DNA from: Ceratopteris richardii | Lineage: Eukaryota; Streptophyta; Polypodiopsida; Polypodiales; Pteridaceae | Assembly (NCBI GenBank): GCA_020310875.1 | Contig: CM035408.1 | Location: forward strand, 140,427,407 to 140,491,406 | DNA length: 64,000 nt | Reading direction: 5' to 3' | Part shown: positions 35,489 to 47,700 of the stretch, one piece after another | How the letters are laid out: each line of letters starts with the position of its first letter | Position numbering within the stretch: position 1 is the stretch's first letter | Translations under genes and position numbers: made by a program | The notes under the pieces: model-generated | Told to the model about the DNA's origin: nothing | Databases searched by the model: none | What the model saw: only the letters and a program-made list of their open reading frames with translations

Positions 35489-36160
35489 TTAAGCTGATTT
35501 TAGGCAGAATAAAAATGACTCTAGATTTGCAATGTTGCTGCGAATGGGAGCTCGATTCCGATATCCATTCTGAGACCGACAGTGGGAAGGCACTTTCAAA
35601 CAGCGCAAACGATAGGACGCCATATCTTGGACGATGACTGAGCTCGACGCGGAGCAGCCCGAGAGACATTGTCTGAGAGATGTTGCGAGGTAGTTCTGAT
35701 GCGAACATCTGAAGGAGCTGTCTGTTAATACGTCGAAGTTTTTCCTCTGGTAACCATCGCCAGGGCAGTCGTCAAGGGGGACGCTATACCCTAGGCGATA
35801 GATTGAAGGCGAAGGAAGCCTCTTCTCTTTAACGGACCTATCCTTAGGCTCATCAATACTAGCCTTTGCGCTAACAAGCGAACCATTCGTCAGATTATCA
35901 GTGCTGGTTTCCTTGTCGGAAGACGATGCAGGGAACACCTTGCGCCTTCCGGGAAATCGTGAGAAATGAGAGACGTTGAAGACGTGATCGGGGTCCGAAC
36001 GTGGCACGATCGCCTTCTTGGATGGAGTGGCGGGCGAGAAAGCTCTGTAGTCCTTAAGGTTAGGAAGCGAATCTCTGTATTCGGGATGGGACGTCGGACC
36101 TGTGACGTTCCATGGGAGGTTCTTCGCCCACGTCAACGCTCGTTTCAGAGCCGATGCCAT
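35489..36160 (-). CDS. Complex I B14.5a (NDUFA7)-like protein, extended
   Basis: First ATG at 36160 (MASALKRALTWAKNLPWNV); upstream the frame is open but has no ATG. About 223 codons to the stop at 35489. The N-terminal 80 residues contain NLPWNVTGP, HPEYRDSLPN, YRAFSPATP and DPDHVFNVSHFSRFPGRR. These resemble, from recall of the family, the plant B14.5a/NDUFA7 subunit of mitochondrial NADH:ubiquinone oxidoreductase, a small membrane-arm accessory protein. A later PGDGYQRKNF resembles the family's GGYQ-type tail. The roughly 75 residues after it are Ser/Cys-rich and unlike the family, so the true end or an intron may lie before them. It is GC-richer than its surroundings. Related copies: 63522-64000 (identical as far as visible) and 41188-41547 (decayed). 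It may itself be a processed or inactive copy. Confidence 0.42.
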   Translation of the reverse strand: MASALKRALTWAKNLPWNVTGPTSHPEYRDSLPNLKDYRAFSPATPSKKAIVPRSDPDHVFNVSHFSRFPGRRKVFPASSSDKETSTDNLTNGSLVSAKASIDEPKDRSVKEKRLPSPSIYRLGYSVPLDDCPGDGYQRKNFDVLTDSSFRCSHQNYLATSLRQCLSGCSASSSVIVQDMASYRLRCLKVPSHCRSQNGYRNRAPIRSNIANLESFLFCLKSA

Positions 36161-37850
36161 CACCCTCTGCTCTTTCCGTCTCTCTTCAGAGTCCTGACTT
36201 ACATAGCGTGTGCTTTTGCGTTTGAAAAGCAACGAAAAAGCCACAAAGCATGAAAATCGACCTGAAAAAAAAAGGGACCTGCCCGTGGCTGCTTTTGCTA
36301 TCCATGTACATAGGTAGAGACAAAATAAGGAACAAAGAATTACCAACTTGGATGAAAAGCAATTAAATTAGTTGAAATGGACGGCCCTAAGGCCCAATGA
36401 AGCAACAGCTTTCTTTTGGACGGACCCAAAAGCCAAAGACGAGGACCACGAGGCCAAAGACTATGAATTGGTTTCGCCCGAAGGAGTGTAGCTTATCATA
36501 TATCCTCGATTGTTCTTTACTTCTTACTTTGGAGGATATTGTAAAGCTCTAATCACATGGTACATATCCTCTAATGTAATGTATTTCATTACATTGAAAA
36601 ATATTGTTATCAATCCTTGAGAAGATGCATTTTTTTTCGTTTGACTGATAACGATTCAAAAAGATGGTGCAAACATTTTGAATAGATAAAGAAATACTTT
36701 AGGAAACAAAGTGTGGTGAAATTGTTTGACTTGGGCACCCTCACAGTTTTAGAACAAAAAGGTAGTAGTAGGGTTTGGAATAAGTGATTATGTGTCACGA
36801 TGAATACATATGTAAGAAAAAGTGATGCCACCACCATCTATTGCATTTTCAAAGTTCAAGGAATCATATAAGCCTTGAATGGTGAGAAAGAAACCAAGAA
36901 ATGCATAACCATGAGACACTAGTAATCAATGTCAAAGAATTCTAGAGTTGGTATAGAGTGGACTTTGTGATAAAATATGTACCCCGGCTGAGTATATATT
37001 TACTTCTTGTTATTAGCTGAAATTCCTAGTAAAAATGTGTGTGTTTTCTTTCAAATAACTTTGATGTTTTTTTTTAATTAAAGATGATATTTCTCATCAA
37101 TATAAGTCGCATCAAAATGCAGGTCATCTCTGCAAACACATCTACCACAAAGTGATATTGTTTGCGGAGATCATAAAATAGTAGTTGAAAAGCATTTTAG
37201 CTTTTCAAGACGTGCCTGGTTCATTTGTCAAAAGCAATCAATATAGCAATATAAATTATAATTTAATCTAGAAAAAGGTATTGAAAGGCATCATACTTCA
37301 AAATGCGTGCTCTATTAAAGATCGAAACCTATGCCTATTATGCGCACGTACTTGACTCAGTGAGAACTAGATTAGATTAGAAGAACAAGATTATAATATG
37401 TTTGGACACTGAAAATTTTTAAGGCATATAGATTTAGGATGTAGAGGAGAAAAAGATCAATGCCTATCAATGAAATGCCTATCTGGAGGCACTAGCAAAG
37501 CGGATGTAATCACGTTGCAAGCTCATCAACAAATAGTTTTCATAAGTTGAGGAGGATTGAGGTGCATCAGAACGCCTCATAAAACACTGTTAATAGGAAA
37601 TTTTGGAGGATCAATAATAGAAAACATAGACGTTTATGAAGCATTAGGAGTTCAAATATGGAAAATCGATGACACAAGTTTTGACTATGATAGCAATGTT
37701 AGAAAGGGAACTTTATAAGTAGTCCATTCACCATGAAGAAAAAGCTTATTTAGTACTCAACGAATCCAGGAAGCTAGCTACTAAATAGTGCAAAGTAAAA
37801 TTTGGGGTATGTCCTCCAAAATACTCCAAGGGATTAGGAACAGTTGTATG
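36161..37850. other. Intergenic region, no gene recognised
   Basis: From about 36350 AT-rich with a few CpG-rich words near 36370-36480. Short reading frames only. A possible pre-RT copia linker may begin near 37700 but is too decayed to call. Confidence 0.5.
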
Positions 37851-37859
37851 ATTCTTTAA

Positions 37860-38360
37860 AAATGTAGGCTTCCCAAAATGTACCTTTTATGCTAACTCGT
37901 GTGTTGTGAGAAACTATGATGAGTTCGTTGTCTTCGCCTCATATGTTGATGACCAGATTATTATGAGTACACGTGAATCCAATCAAGAACAATTGGGCTA
38001 GATCAAGCAATGACTTTTGAATGATATATCTGCGGCTACTCCATTATTTATACGTAAAATAGAGAGGGGATTTTCGAATCATGAAAGATAACGCTATGAA
38101 AAGTATTAAAAGATTTTGGATGATGGGCTACAAAATCATCATCATACCTATGGAGATAAACCTTAATCACGTAATACATGGTGATAAAACTTGTATAATC
38201 TCTTGGAAGTTCATGAGTCTTCTTAGAGAACTTAATTTTTGTGCAAAGACTAGACTAGATATTTGTTGTGATTATTGGAGCGTTAATCAATTTTTATATC
38301 AAAGCGAAAGAAAATCAATAGAATTTTGGCATGTAGTTTCTAAGATACATTAAGCGGACC
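37860..38360 (+). pseudogene. Decayed copia RT/RNase H fragment, older copy
   Basis: Contains FASYVDDQIIM (the copia YVDD site, near 37945) and then, in another frame (38081-38353), GYKIIIIPMEINLNHV and a run to SERKSIEFWHVVSKIH. These match the RT-RNase H connection of plant copia elements. Stops and frameshifts throughout. Its counterpart is at 43230-43790. Confidence 0.72.
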
Positions 38361-38399
38361 TTAAAATTTCATATTTTGTATAGTTGAATTTGCTAGAGG

Positions 38400-38900
38400 T
38401 ATTGAAAATCTTACTACCAGGAGGTTGTGACTCCAAAGAAACATTTTTCGAATATTGGCTCTCACTTGGTTCAAGTACCTTTTCTAGATAAGAACTCATT
38501 CATGAGACCATCCTATTCTCGCATTTTACCCTAGGGAAGAGAATCAATCACTTATAAAATCTCTATATTGGAGATAGGAAAATCAAGGACCGAAGGCATA
38601 TTTTGAGGAATGCTATTGGTTCTAATTCTAGAGATGGTAGCCATATAATCCAACTATGAGGAGAAAGAGGTGATGAAACATCTAGAGCTGAGTGAAGTGG
38701 CCGACAATACTTGCACTATATGGGATTGATTCCTTTGAAAGTTTGTTCTGAAAGAGTCTGCATATTTCTCTAGTCGACTTGTCTGCTCTCCTTGCCTAAC
38801 AATCTTTAAAGCAAATTGAAAGATTCTTTCTTCAAATTTTCTCTTCATATTTGAGAATGATTTGGATCTTTTGGAGCCCTAAGTCGGGGTTAGACTGACC
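38400..38900 (-). pseudogene. LINE RT fragment, older duplicate
   Basis: No intact frame, but it aligns in sequence with 44390-44820, which encodes a recognisable LINE RT segment. Lower confidence because recognition is by that alignment. Confidence 0.5.
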
Positions 38901-41110
38901 TTTTCTTATCATAGTCTTGAGATGCCATAGCCTTCGATAAAAATTTTCCTTTTTAGCATGATGAAGGAATAAGATTAGTTTTTCTTCCATAGAAAAATCG
39001 CTTCAAACCAAATATCGATGGTCATGTAGGTTACGAAACGAAGTGTAATTTGGTCTTCAATTGCATGTCTTGCCTCTTGTAATTTCTTTTCTACTTTAGC
39101 TACATTATTCAGTTTTGCAACAACCACATGTAAATTATTTGTTAATGTAAAAACTCAAGAATTTAGAGGATTCTGCTCTTCCTAAAATTTGCTCATATCT
39201 TTCTAAAAAATTGAATTCTCCATGAAAATCACTTGTTATGCTCAAGGGTTTCATGTAGCTTTCCATGAATAATCTGTTGCTCTTCTTCACTTCCTCCGAT
39301 TCAGTCTCCAAATATAAAATTTCTTTTACCATGGCCTTCACTTAATCTTCAAAGATGTCTCCTCTCCCAGTTAGGATATCTTTTTACTCTTGGACTAGAG
39401 TTTTTTAATTTTCATTTTCTACCTATAGATTCTGAATAGTTTTCTCCTTCTATTTGGAGCTTCCGTCATCTTTCTTGATCTATAATGAACATAGCTCCAA
39501 CATTTTGTCAACGTTTGCTATATAATTTATGGAGATTGTAAATTCCTTCATATAACATGGATATATATTAGAATTCTAGGATAGTGCAAGCAACTACACC
39601 CTACCATGTGCATTACTCCATGGATCCTTCACTTGCTCATTAAACTTACGGAATCTAGTACATCCCTTCTCTTAATGATCGAATTGTTGTTTATGCTTCT
39701 AGTTTTGACGATCCTATGCTTCTCATTGGAATCTTTCTTCTCTATTCCATTATTTTCTCTCTTTCTTCTTTCTTGTGGCAATCTTCCTCCATCATCTTTT
39801 GTTTTTCTTCTTCCAACTTATCTGCTTCCTCCTAGCGTTGTTTCTCCTCTTTGACGACTCTTGTTGTCTAATCCACCTTCTTCCTTGTTTGTTCCTCAGC
39901 TCACTGAAGAACTTCCATTACTATATCCTTCTTTTAGTGCTTCTTTTATCTCTCTACTTAATCATCTATATCTATGCCATTTGGTTGACTAGATTGCCTT
40001 AACACTTCTTGATCCAAAATTTTGTCAAAACGTTCGTCCACTTCTCATGTGTTTGAGAGACCTACTGGAGTTGATAAATTGATTATTACATCTATCTTGG
40101 TATTCGATATCTTTAGCATCTTCAAATCCCAAAATTTTCTCTTAATATCTTTCCTAAGTTTTTAAACAAGAGTTCACACAATTCACCTACCCACTAAGTT
40201 CTATAGATTCCACTAGTACATCGTATAGAGTGTGTGAAATTCCATAATGCTTGCTTTGGTAGATTAACTACAAGCATGGAAAATTGCAACCCCATCTATC
40301 GTGGTGAGCTTTTAAGGAGTGGTGCATACTTGTATTTGATAGAGCAAGGTTTGTTGAAGGTCCTTTCCATCTATCCTAATGGACATAAAGTTATTGGGCA
40401 ATACGTCCCTCATTACTAATTTCCACTTGTTGAGCTACATATATTGGATTTATAAAGGCTAGTTTCCTTAGAGATTAGTAATTGGAATACATGGATATTA
40501 TGACCTTACTACTCAAACTATTCATGCATTCCCAATAGGAAAGTGATCGATTTTAGGTGTATTGGAATGTTACGTCAATCATTCATGGAATTTTCTAGCA
40601 AACTCTTTCTAGGGAACCACTCAATGTGAGTTCATGGCAATTGGTTTGGCATATGCACTTCGTGCATATCTGATAGTCACATAAACTTTGTCTCATGTTG
40701 CATCCTAGTCTCGAATAATTGCAGTTATATTTACCCTCAATGCAAACAGTAGGTCTCATGAATAGGGAAATTATATGCATAGATAGAATCTTTATTTTCT
40801 ACTCCTTCATGGATAGACTATACATGAAAATCACCATCAACTCTAAGTCAGCATTCATAGTTAGACACTTGATTGGACCATACATAAAATGATATGGAAG
40901 ATTGCATCAGAGATAGAATAATTCATTAATCTTTAGAAATCATATTACTTCTTTTGTATTACATCATACCTTTCAATTTCATATAGCTCGGCCTCGAGCA
41001 AATAGGAACACCATGTCAAAACAAGGGAGTGTTTCTAGTCTAACCATGAATAAGAACAGTTAATCTTCCACAAAACAAAACTACTTGCCAAACATCGATC
41101 ATCACTTAGT
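38900..41110. repeat. Ancient duplication block, copy 1
   Basis: AT-rich sequence without a recognisable gene. Long stretches align with 44820-47700 in the same orientation (for example CATGTGCATTACTCCATGGA at about 39604 and 46349, and TTTGTTTTTCTTCTTCCAAC at about 39798 and 46586). The last 400 bp also recur at 45380-45790. Divergence is high. Confidence 0.65.
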
Positions 41111-41187
41111 TTACAAGGACATTAATAAAATTTGGGAATACTACAAAAATGAATGATCCGCATTGGTGGCCTCCTAAGAAACAATTG

Positions 41188-41547
41188 ACTCTAGGCAATA
41201 GATTGAAGGTAAAGGAAACCTCTTCTCTTTCATGCATATGTGCTTTGGCTCATCAATACTAGGCTTCCTACTAGAAAGAGAATCATTCCTTAGATCAATA
41301 GTGTTGGTTTCCTCGCTAGAAGATGATACAAGAAAAATCTTGAACATTCCAAGACATCATGAGAAATAAGTGATGTTGAAGTTGTGGTTGGGGCTCAAAT
41401 ATGACACAATCATGCTCTTGGATTTTGTGTCCAGTGAAAAACATTGTAGTCCATAGCATAAGGAAGCAAATCACTATATTTGGAATGGGAGGTCATATTT
41501 ATGACATTCCATGGGAGGTTCTTCACCCTCTTCAATGCTTGTCTTAG
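41188..41547 (-). pseudogene. Decayed copy of the NDUFA7-like gene
   Basis: It aligns collinearly with 35790-36165 (for example TCCATGGGAGGTTCTTC and AATAGATTGAAGG are shared) but has many substitutions, several of them replacing CpG by TpG or CpA, and small indels. No open frame remains. It ends within about 12 bp of the start codon position, exactly where a copia LTR begins (41548). It lacks the 3' third of the gene. Confidence 0.8.
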
Positions 41548-41800
41548 TGATGGGAGAATGAATCAACTTCCCTATGTAGTCTTGAAGCATAGGGGGCTTT
41601 GCATGGACACTCAAAGAAACCTATGTTCACTCAAATTCTTTTCTCTCTAACTCTTGAGGATTGAACCCGAAAGCTTTTGCATACATAGAGTACACTTAAT
41701 GAACTTGATAATGCAAGTTATCCCACTCAAAATTTTGACTCCTTCTATTAGAAACAATGCCTCAAGACTAGTGAGTTATAGCATTCACTATCCACACACA
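41548..41800 (-). repeat. Copia LTR fragment, minus
   Basis: In plus orientation it starts TGATGGGAGAATGAATCAAC. Its reverse complement matches the end of the LTRs at 42520-43220 and 50275-50400 (shared CTATGCTTCAAG.CTACATAGGGAA). Confidence 0.6.
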
Positions 41801-41829
41801 CACAAACTTCTTAGGCATTGAAGTCATAT

Positions 41830-42510
41830 CTTAGAACTATGGTATTTGGCTTATGTAGAGAAAGTATGTCTTGGATGTATTGAAGAGGTATTCACTAACA
41901 AGATGCAAACCCTTGAGCAATCCAATGGATGTAAAATTGCCTTCAATTGAAGGTAATGAATTTCAGGATCCACTTTTGTATAGGTCTATAGTGGGCTCAT
42001 TACATTATGCCACCACCATAAGGCCTGGCTTAGCATATGCAGGTGATGCACTATCTCAAATCGCTCACACACCTAGTGTTCCAAATCTATTTGAAGCAAA
42101 TAGAGTATTGAAATAGCTTAGGATACATTGAATAAAGGCCTTTTCTATCCGTTGAAGATGATTTGGAGGTGAAAGAATATACATATGCTGATTGAGCTAG
42201 ATCCAAAGAAGATAGGAGGATTATAAGTGGATATGCAATGAGGCTTGGAAAGAAAGTTATCTCTTGTATGGCAAAGAAGCAACCTAGAATGGCCCTATCT
42301 TCCGCACATGATGAATAGAGAGCTTTAAACCAAAAAGTTATATGTGAGCTTATGTGACATAAGAAGCCCATGATTGAACTAAATTTCCAAGTAAATAAAT
42401 TTCCAATCATGTGTGATAACTTGAGTAGTGTGTACCCAACTACCAACCCTATGTTCCATTGGATAACTGTCACTAGGAGCAACAAAAAGCAAGATATCAA
42501 CCACAAAGAC
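41830..42510 (+). pseudogene. Decayed copia RT end and RNase H
   Basis: An 81-codon piece (41871-42116) reads LSNPMDVKLPSIEGNEFQDP, YRSIVGSLHYATTIRP and so on, typical of the copia RT-RNase H junction. Further RNase H pieces follow (SKEDRRIISGYA, KKQPRMALSSAHDE). Stops and frameshifts interrupt it. An LTR follows directly. Confidence 0.8.
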
Positions 42511-42519
42511 TCGATTTTT

Positions 42520-43220
42520 TTTCAAATTTAAATTTGAAAAGCCCCCTCACAACATTCATAAGCCACCTATCATGCATAGATGTGATAAATCGTATAATTT
42601 AGGAAAAGTGATCCCTAACATCTACAAATGTTTTCAAGACTATATCTACACACATTGCACTTCAAATTGAAGTTCCCACGTGTTTTTAAGCTCTTTTATA
42701 TTTTAAATAAGCAAGTAGACCCCTTGCTTACCAAGACCCATTCTTGCTTGAGTGATTTTACTAGAATCTGTGTAGCCCTAGCTAGCTCACAGACTTCTAT
42801 GTGCATGAGCTAGATAGCTCTAAGTGTTTAGCAACATTTCCTTTATCAAATTGTACTCATTTCTTATAATCTTTGGTTTCTTACAAAGTTATTCTTGTAT
42901 CCTAACATTGTCTTGAAGTTCATATCCAAAGTCTACATATTTGCACAGAAAGAACTCCAAAAGTGAATAGTGATTTGTATGTGCATTCCTAGTAAAAGCA
43001 ATAACTTGTTTGTCTTAATGGAATTGGTTCTCAGAGTAGGAGTGAGCATTTTTTATGAGAAGTTGCATTAGCAACGTCATTGAGTGTAGTTTATGTGTGT
43101 AAATGCTCTCCGGTTTAATCCTAAAGAGTTCAAATTACAATTCATTTGAGTGAAAGAAGGTTCATAGAGTGTGCCAATGAGGCCATCTATGCTTCAAGGC
43201 TCCATAGGGAAATCGATTGA
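42520..43220 (+). repeat. Candidate 3' LTR of the 41.8-42.5 kb copia remnant
   Basis: Non-coding sequence after RNase H whose last 230 bp match the inverted fragment 41548-41800 and the tail at 50275-50400. The outer ends are not sharply defined. Confidence 0.5.
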
Positions 43221-43229
43221 GAAGTGTAG

Positions 43230-43790
43230 TCATGGAACGTGTAGTTGTTTTTCAAAAAGTATCATGTATTCTAAATGGATGTGAAATGTACATTTCTATA
43301 TGATGTTAATTTGTATACTCTCACAAACTATGATAATAAGCTCATTTGCTATGTATCATATGTTGATGGCCAAAGTATTATGCAGGATCATTCAATGTGC
43401 AACAAGGAAACTTGAGCGAGAATAAGAAAGGATTTTTTAATTATATATCTAGGGCTAATATATTCTTTCCTTGGAATTTAAGTCTAGGAATATTGAGATG
43501 GGGTTTTATTTGTGCTATGCAAATGATTAGACCTTTTCGAATGATGGAATGGCAATACACCTTAATCTCTTAGTCCCTAAATATATGGTGATAAACCTAT
43601 ATCCCTTAATATATGTTGATTAAGCTTGTATAATCTCTAGTAAGTACATGAATCATGTTAGAAATATTTTTTTGTGGAGAAGCTAGATTTGATATTTGTT
43701 ATGATATTACATCAGGTATTTACTAGACCAGGTATTCTCTATCAAAGGAGATGAAAGCCAATGGAATCTTTAGGAATACAGGTATTTGCT
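43230..43790 (+). pseudogene. Decayed copia RT fragment, duplicate of 37.9 kb
   Basis: Contains MDVKCTFLYDVNLYTLTNYD and YVDGQSIMQDHSM, where Gly replaces the second Asp of YVDD, then sequence parallel to 38100-38340. Confidence 0.7.
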
Positions 43791-43849
43791 AGACTATGTA
43801 TTCTCAACCATGATAGGAGATAGAAGCAAAGTGAGGGCACATCCTTGTC

Positions 43850-44640
43850 AGATCAGGCCCTTAATTCTAATTAATTGGGAGAGTTGTTCGTTAATATGAA
43901 TGCAAGCAAAGGTGTTTCCTAGAAGCACCAAAATCAGCTTGAAAGTTTTAAGATTTGAGCCATGTCCAAGATCTTTCCAAGATTTAAGAATGAAGTCCCA
44001 CTTGAGTATATCAAATGCTTTGTCGAAGTCAATTTTAAGGAAGAGGACATCCTAAGAAGATTTGTCTACAAAGACAAGTCTGTCCCAAACATCAACGATC
44101 ACCTCAAGGATGGATGAGCCCTTATGAACCCTTTCTAATCTTGATCGATCTAGGAGTGCAAGTGGCCACTTATGTGATTAGATAGGACCTTAGGGACGAT
44201 CTTGTAAACATTGTTTAACATTTTAATAGGGCACTAATTCTTGATCCTTTTTTTGTAGCCTTTTATGTGAATAAGCTTAATTACACCTTTGTTAAGAGAT
44301 CCAAAAAAACACACCAAAATACATGGCGTCCTATCAAACCATGCACTACACATTCACCTCAACCTGTGTAAAGTTTCTATAGAATTCATTGGTGAGACCA
44401 TCCAATTCTTTGCTTTTACTATTGGGAAGCAAATCAATCACTTCTAAAATGTCTATGTTGGTGATAGAGAATCCAAGATCAGAGACATATTTTGTGGTTC
44501 TTACTCTAGATATTGTAGCCATAGAATCAAGCTTATGATGAGAAAGTGGTGAGGAAACATCTAGAAGATGAATGAAGTGGTCGATAATAATTGCACTATT
44601 GTTTTCATGAGTATTACATTTTACACCCATGGTTATCAGT
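43850..44640 (-). pseudogene. LINE (non-LTR) reverse transcriptase remnant
   Basis: Minus-strand pieces read ILEVIDLLPNSKSKELDGLT followed by NEFYRNF (44346-44630), typical of the start of plant L1-type RT, then FLKIDFDKAFDILKWDFILK further on (about 43950-44050), the conserved DFDKA(Y)D region. Multiple stops. This shows a non-LTR element distinct from the LTR elements around it. Confidence 0.72.
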
Positions 44641-44819
44641 CATACATGGGATTGATTCCCTTGAGTGTTTCTTCTTAAGAACTCTAAATATTTTTTTAGT
44701 CAACTTGTCCGCTTTCCCTACCTACCAATCTTTAAAGCAAATCTGAAGATTCTTTCTTCAAATTTCCTCTTCATATCTAAGAATGATTTTGATATTTTGG
44801 AGCCCTTACTAGGGATGCA

Positions 44820-47700
44820 TTTGACCTTTCTTGATTGCAATCTTGAAGAACCATAACCTTCGGTAATTATCTCCCCTTTTAGCATGATGAACTTTTTGGA
44901 GCTCCTTCTAACTCCTCAACAAAATTTATTGTATTTGCTTAACTTCCTCCATCGAACACTTGATCGGAAGGAGTAGACATAGAATCTGATATTCTAGGCA
45001 AGGATATTTCCTGCCAAATCAAGGGTAGGGAGAAGGTCCTAGAATCACATGTATTACTAATGTGTTAATATAAATCATAGTGATTATTTCAAGAGAAGAT
45101 GACGACGGCTAGATGACAAATGCTAATACATAAATCTCTCAATTAATTTGACCTTAGTCATAATAACAATGACCATAGCTTTCTATGTTGAAGGAGCTTT
45201 GTTTCCAATAATGCATTTCGAGACTAGGACTGGATATGGGCTTTCATACACATCAAAGAAGGATTTCATATCCTAGAAGATGGAGGGAGCATGAAGCAAG
45301 GCAATGAATAGGTCGATCGATAGCTTCTCACAAGAGATATATGTTATTACATGAAAAATTAAGTTCTAGTAGCCATTACTAGGGAAGTCATCAAGGGAGA
45401 TATGTTTGTTGTAATATTTACCCTCAATGCAACCATTGAGTCTCAAGAATGGGGAAATTTAGATATAAGGTTTCTACTCCCAATTCATGGACAAAGTATA
45501 CTTAAACATCACCATCAACTCTAATTTAGTATTCTATCGAGAGAGTTAATCAAATAATAGATAAACTGTTATGAAAGATTGAATCAAAGAGAGAATTATT
45601 CATTAGTCTTCAAATTAATGTAGTCTTGTGCTACATCATGCCTTCTAGTTTAATACTCATCTTCTAGCAAAATCGATAGATCATGTCAATACAAGAAGCT
45701 TGAGCATTTCTACTCCGGCGATGAATAACAATAGTTTGTCTTCCATAGAAAAATTTCTTGTAACCGAACATCAACCATCATGTAATTTACAAGGATATTA
45801 ATAAAAAGTGTAGTTTGGTCTTCAATTGCCTATCTTGTGTCCTCTGATTGCTTTTCTACTTTAGCTACATTATTTATTTTTGCAAGAAACATATATGAAT
45901 TATTTGTAAATGTAAGAACCCGAGAATTTAGAGGATTTTAATTTTCTCAATTTTTTTCATATCTTGATAAAAAATGGAACTATCCATCAACATCCATTAC
46001 TTATGCTCAAGGGTTCCCTGTAATTTCTCTACATAATTTGTTGCTCTTCTTCACTTTCTTCCAATCTGGTTTATAAAGATAGAAGTGCTCTTTCCATGAT
46101 CTTCAAGCATATTAGCTCTCCCAGCTAGGATATCTTCTAACTCTTGGACTAGAGCTTTTAAACGTTCATTTTCTACTTCTAGATTTTGAGTAGTTTACCC
46201 CTAATATTTGGAGCTACCTTCATCGTTTTCTATCTGTAATGAACATAGTTCCAACACTGTGTCAATGTCTTCTAAATAGTTTATGGAGATTGTAAAGTGC
46301 ATATATGAAGGTTATATTTTAGAAGTCCAAGGTGTAGGAAAACACACCCTACCATGTGCATTACTCCATGGATCCTTTAGCTGCTCATTAAACTTAAGGA
46401 AATCAATAGAACCCTTATGTTAATGCACGCATTGTTGTTTATGTTTTTGCTCTTGATGAACCTATGGTTCTCATTGCATGTTTTTGCTCTTGATGAACCT
46501 ATGGTTCTCATTGCACTCTTTCTTTTCTATCACATTCTTGTCTCTATCTTTCTTCCTACATGAAATATTTTTACGAAATCATCCTTTGTTTTTCTTCTTC
46601 CAACCTATCTCCTTCCTCCTAATGTTGTATCTCCTCTTCAAAGACACTTCTTCTCTAATATTCCTTCTTCCTTCTTCTTCCTCAACTCACTGAAGAACTT
46701 CCTTTACTATATGCTCCTTCTAGTGCCTCTTGTGTCTCTCTACTTAATCATCTGTATCTCCCACATTTGGTGGGTTAGATTGCCTTATTACTTCTTGCTC
46801 CAAAATTCCTTCAAACATTTGGTCCATTTTTCTTCTATTAGGAAACCTTGTGTAATTGATAAATTGCTTTTTTGAAACTCATCTACCCATTACTTTTTCT
46901 AGATTCCACTAATAGATAGTATAGAGAGTGAAATTCCATAATGCTTGCTTTGTAGGTTAACTACAAGCATGAAAAAATGCAACCCTATCTATCATGGTGG
47001 GCTTTGGGAAAGGTGTTTAATTATATTCAATAGAACAAGGTTTGTTGAAGATCTTGTCCATCTCTCCTAATTGAGATAAATTTTTTTTATGATAATTTTT
47101 TTGATATTGATTTCCTTTTGTTGACATACATGTATTGGATTTATAAAGATGATAGTTTCCTCACAGATTAGTAATTGGAATACATGGATATTATGGCCTT
47201 ATTTCTCAAACTATTCATGCATTGTGAGTAGGAAAGTGATGGATATCAGGTGTATTTGAACGTTATGTGATTCATTCATGGCATGTTCCAACAAACTCCT
47301 TCTAGCAAACCACTCAATGTGATGTCATAGCAACTAATTTTGACATATGCACTTGGTTCACGTCTCATAGTTGCATAGAATTTGGCTCATGTTGCGTCAT
47401 GGTCTCCCATCTTTGCAATTATATTTAACCTCAATACAAATAGTAAGTTTGATGAAAATCTATTGTTTCTACTATTTCTTCATAGATAGACTATACATGA
47501 GCATCATCATCAACTCGGAATCAAGAATCAATCAAAAACTTATTTGTACAATACATGCAATGATATGGAAGATTGCATAAAAGATATAATAATTCATTAG
47601 TCTTTAGAAATCATAGTACTCCTTTCCTATTGCATCATACCTTACAATCACATATAAATCAGCTTCTAGCAAATAGGCAAACTATGTCTATACAAACGAG
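44820..47700. repeat. Ancient duplication block, copy 2
   Basis: Counterpart of 38900-41110, longer because a segment at 45360-45790 repeats the last part of the block and other sequence is inserted near 44900-45360. It contains a perfect local tandem duplication (TTTTTGCTCTTGATGAACCT at about 46444 and 46481). No gene recognised. Confidence 0.62.

Larger units (their letters stand above)
15637..35967. repeat. Segmental duplication, copy 1 (interrupted by C and D)
   Basis: B's gag start, LTR, right flank and the NDUFA7-like gene form one block that recurs at 56563-64000 in the same orientation, with C and D missing from the second copy. The offset is constant at about 28,033 bp at the right end. 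The second copy runs off the window, so the true right limit is unknown. Divergence by eye is about 2% in LTR and gag parts and lower toward the gene. Confidence 0.93.

Noticed and set aside
41871-42116. Possible host gene of 81 codons
   Set aside because: The sequence is the copia RT-RNase H junction and continues in broken frames into RNase H.
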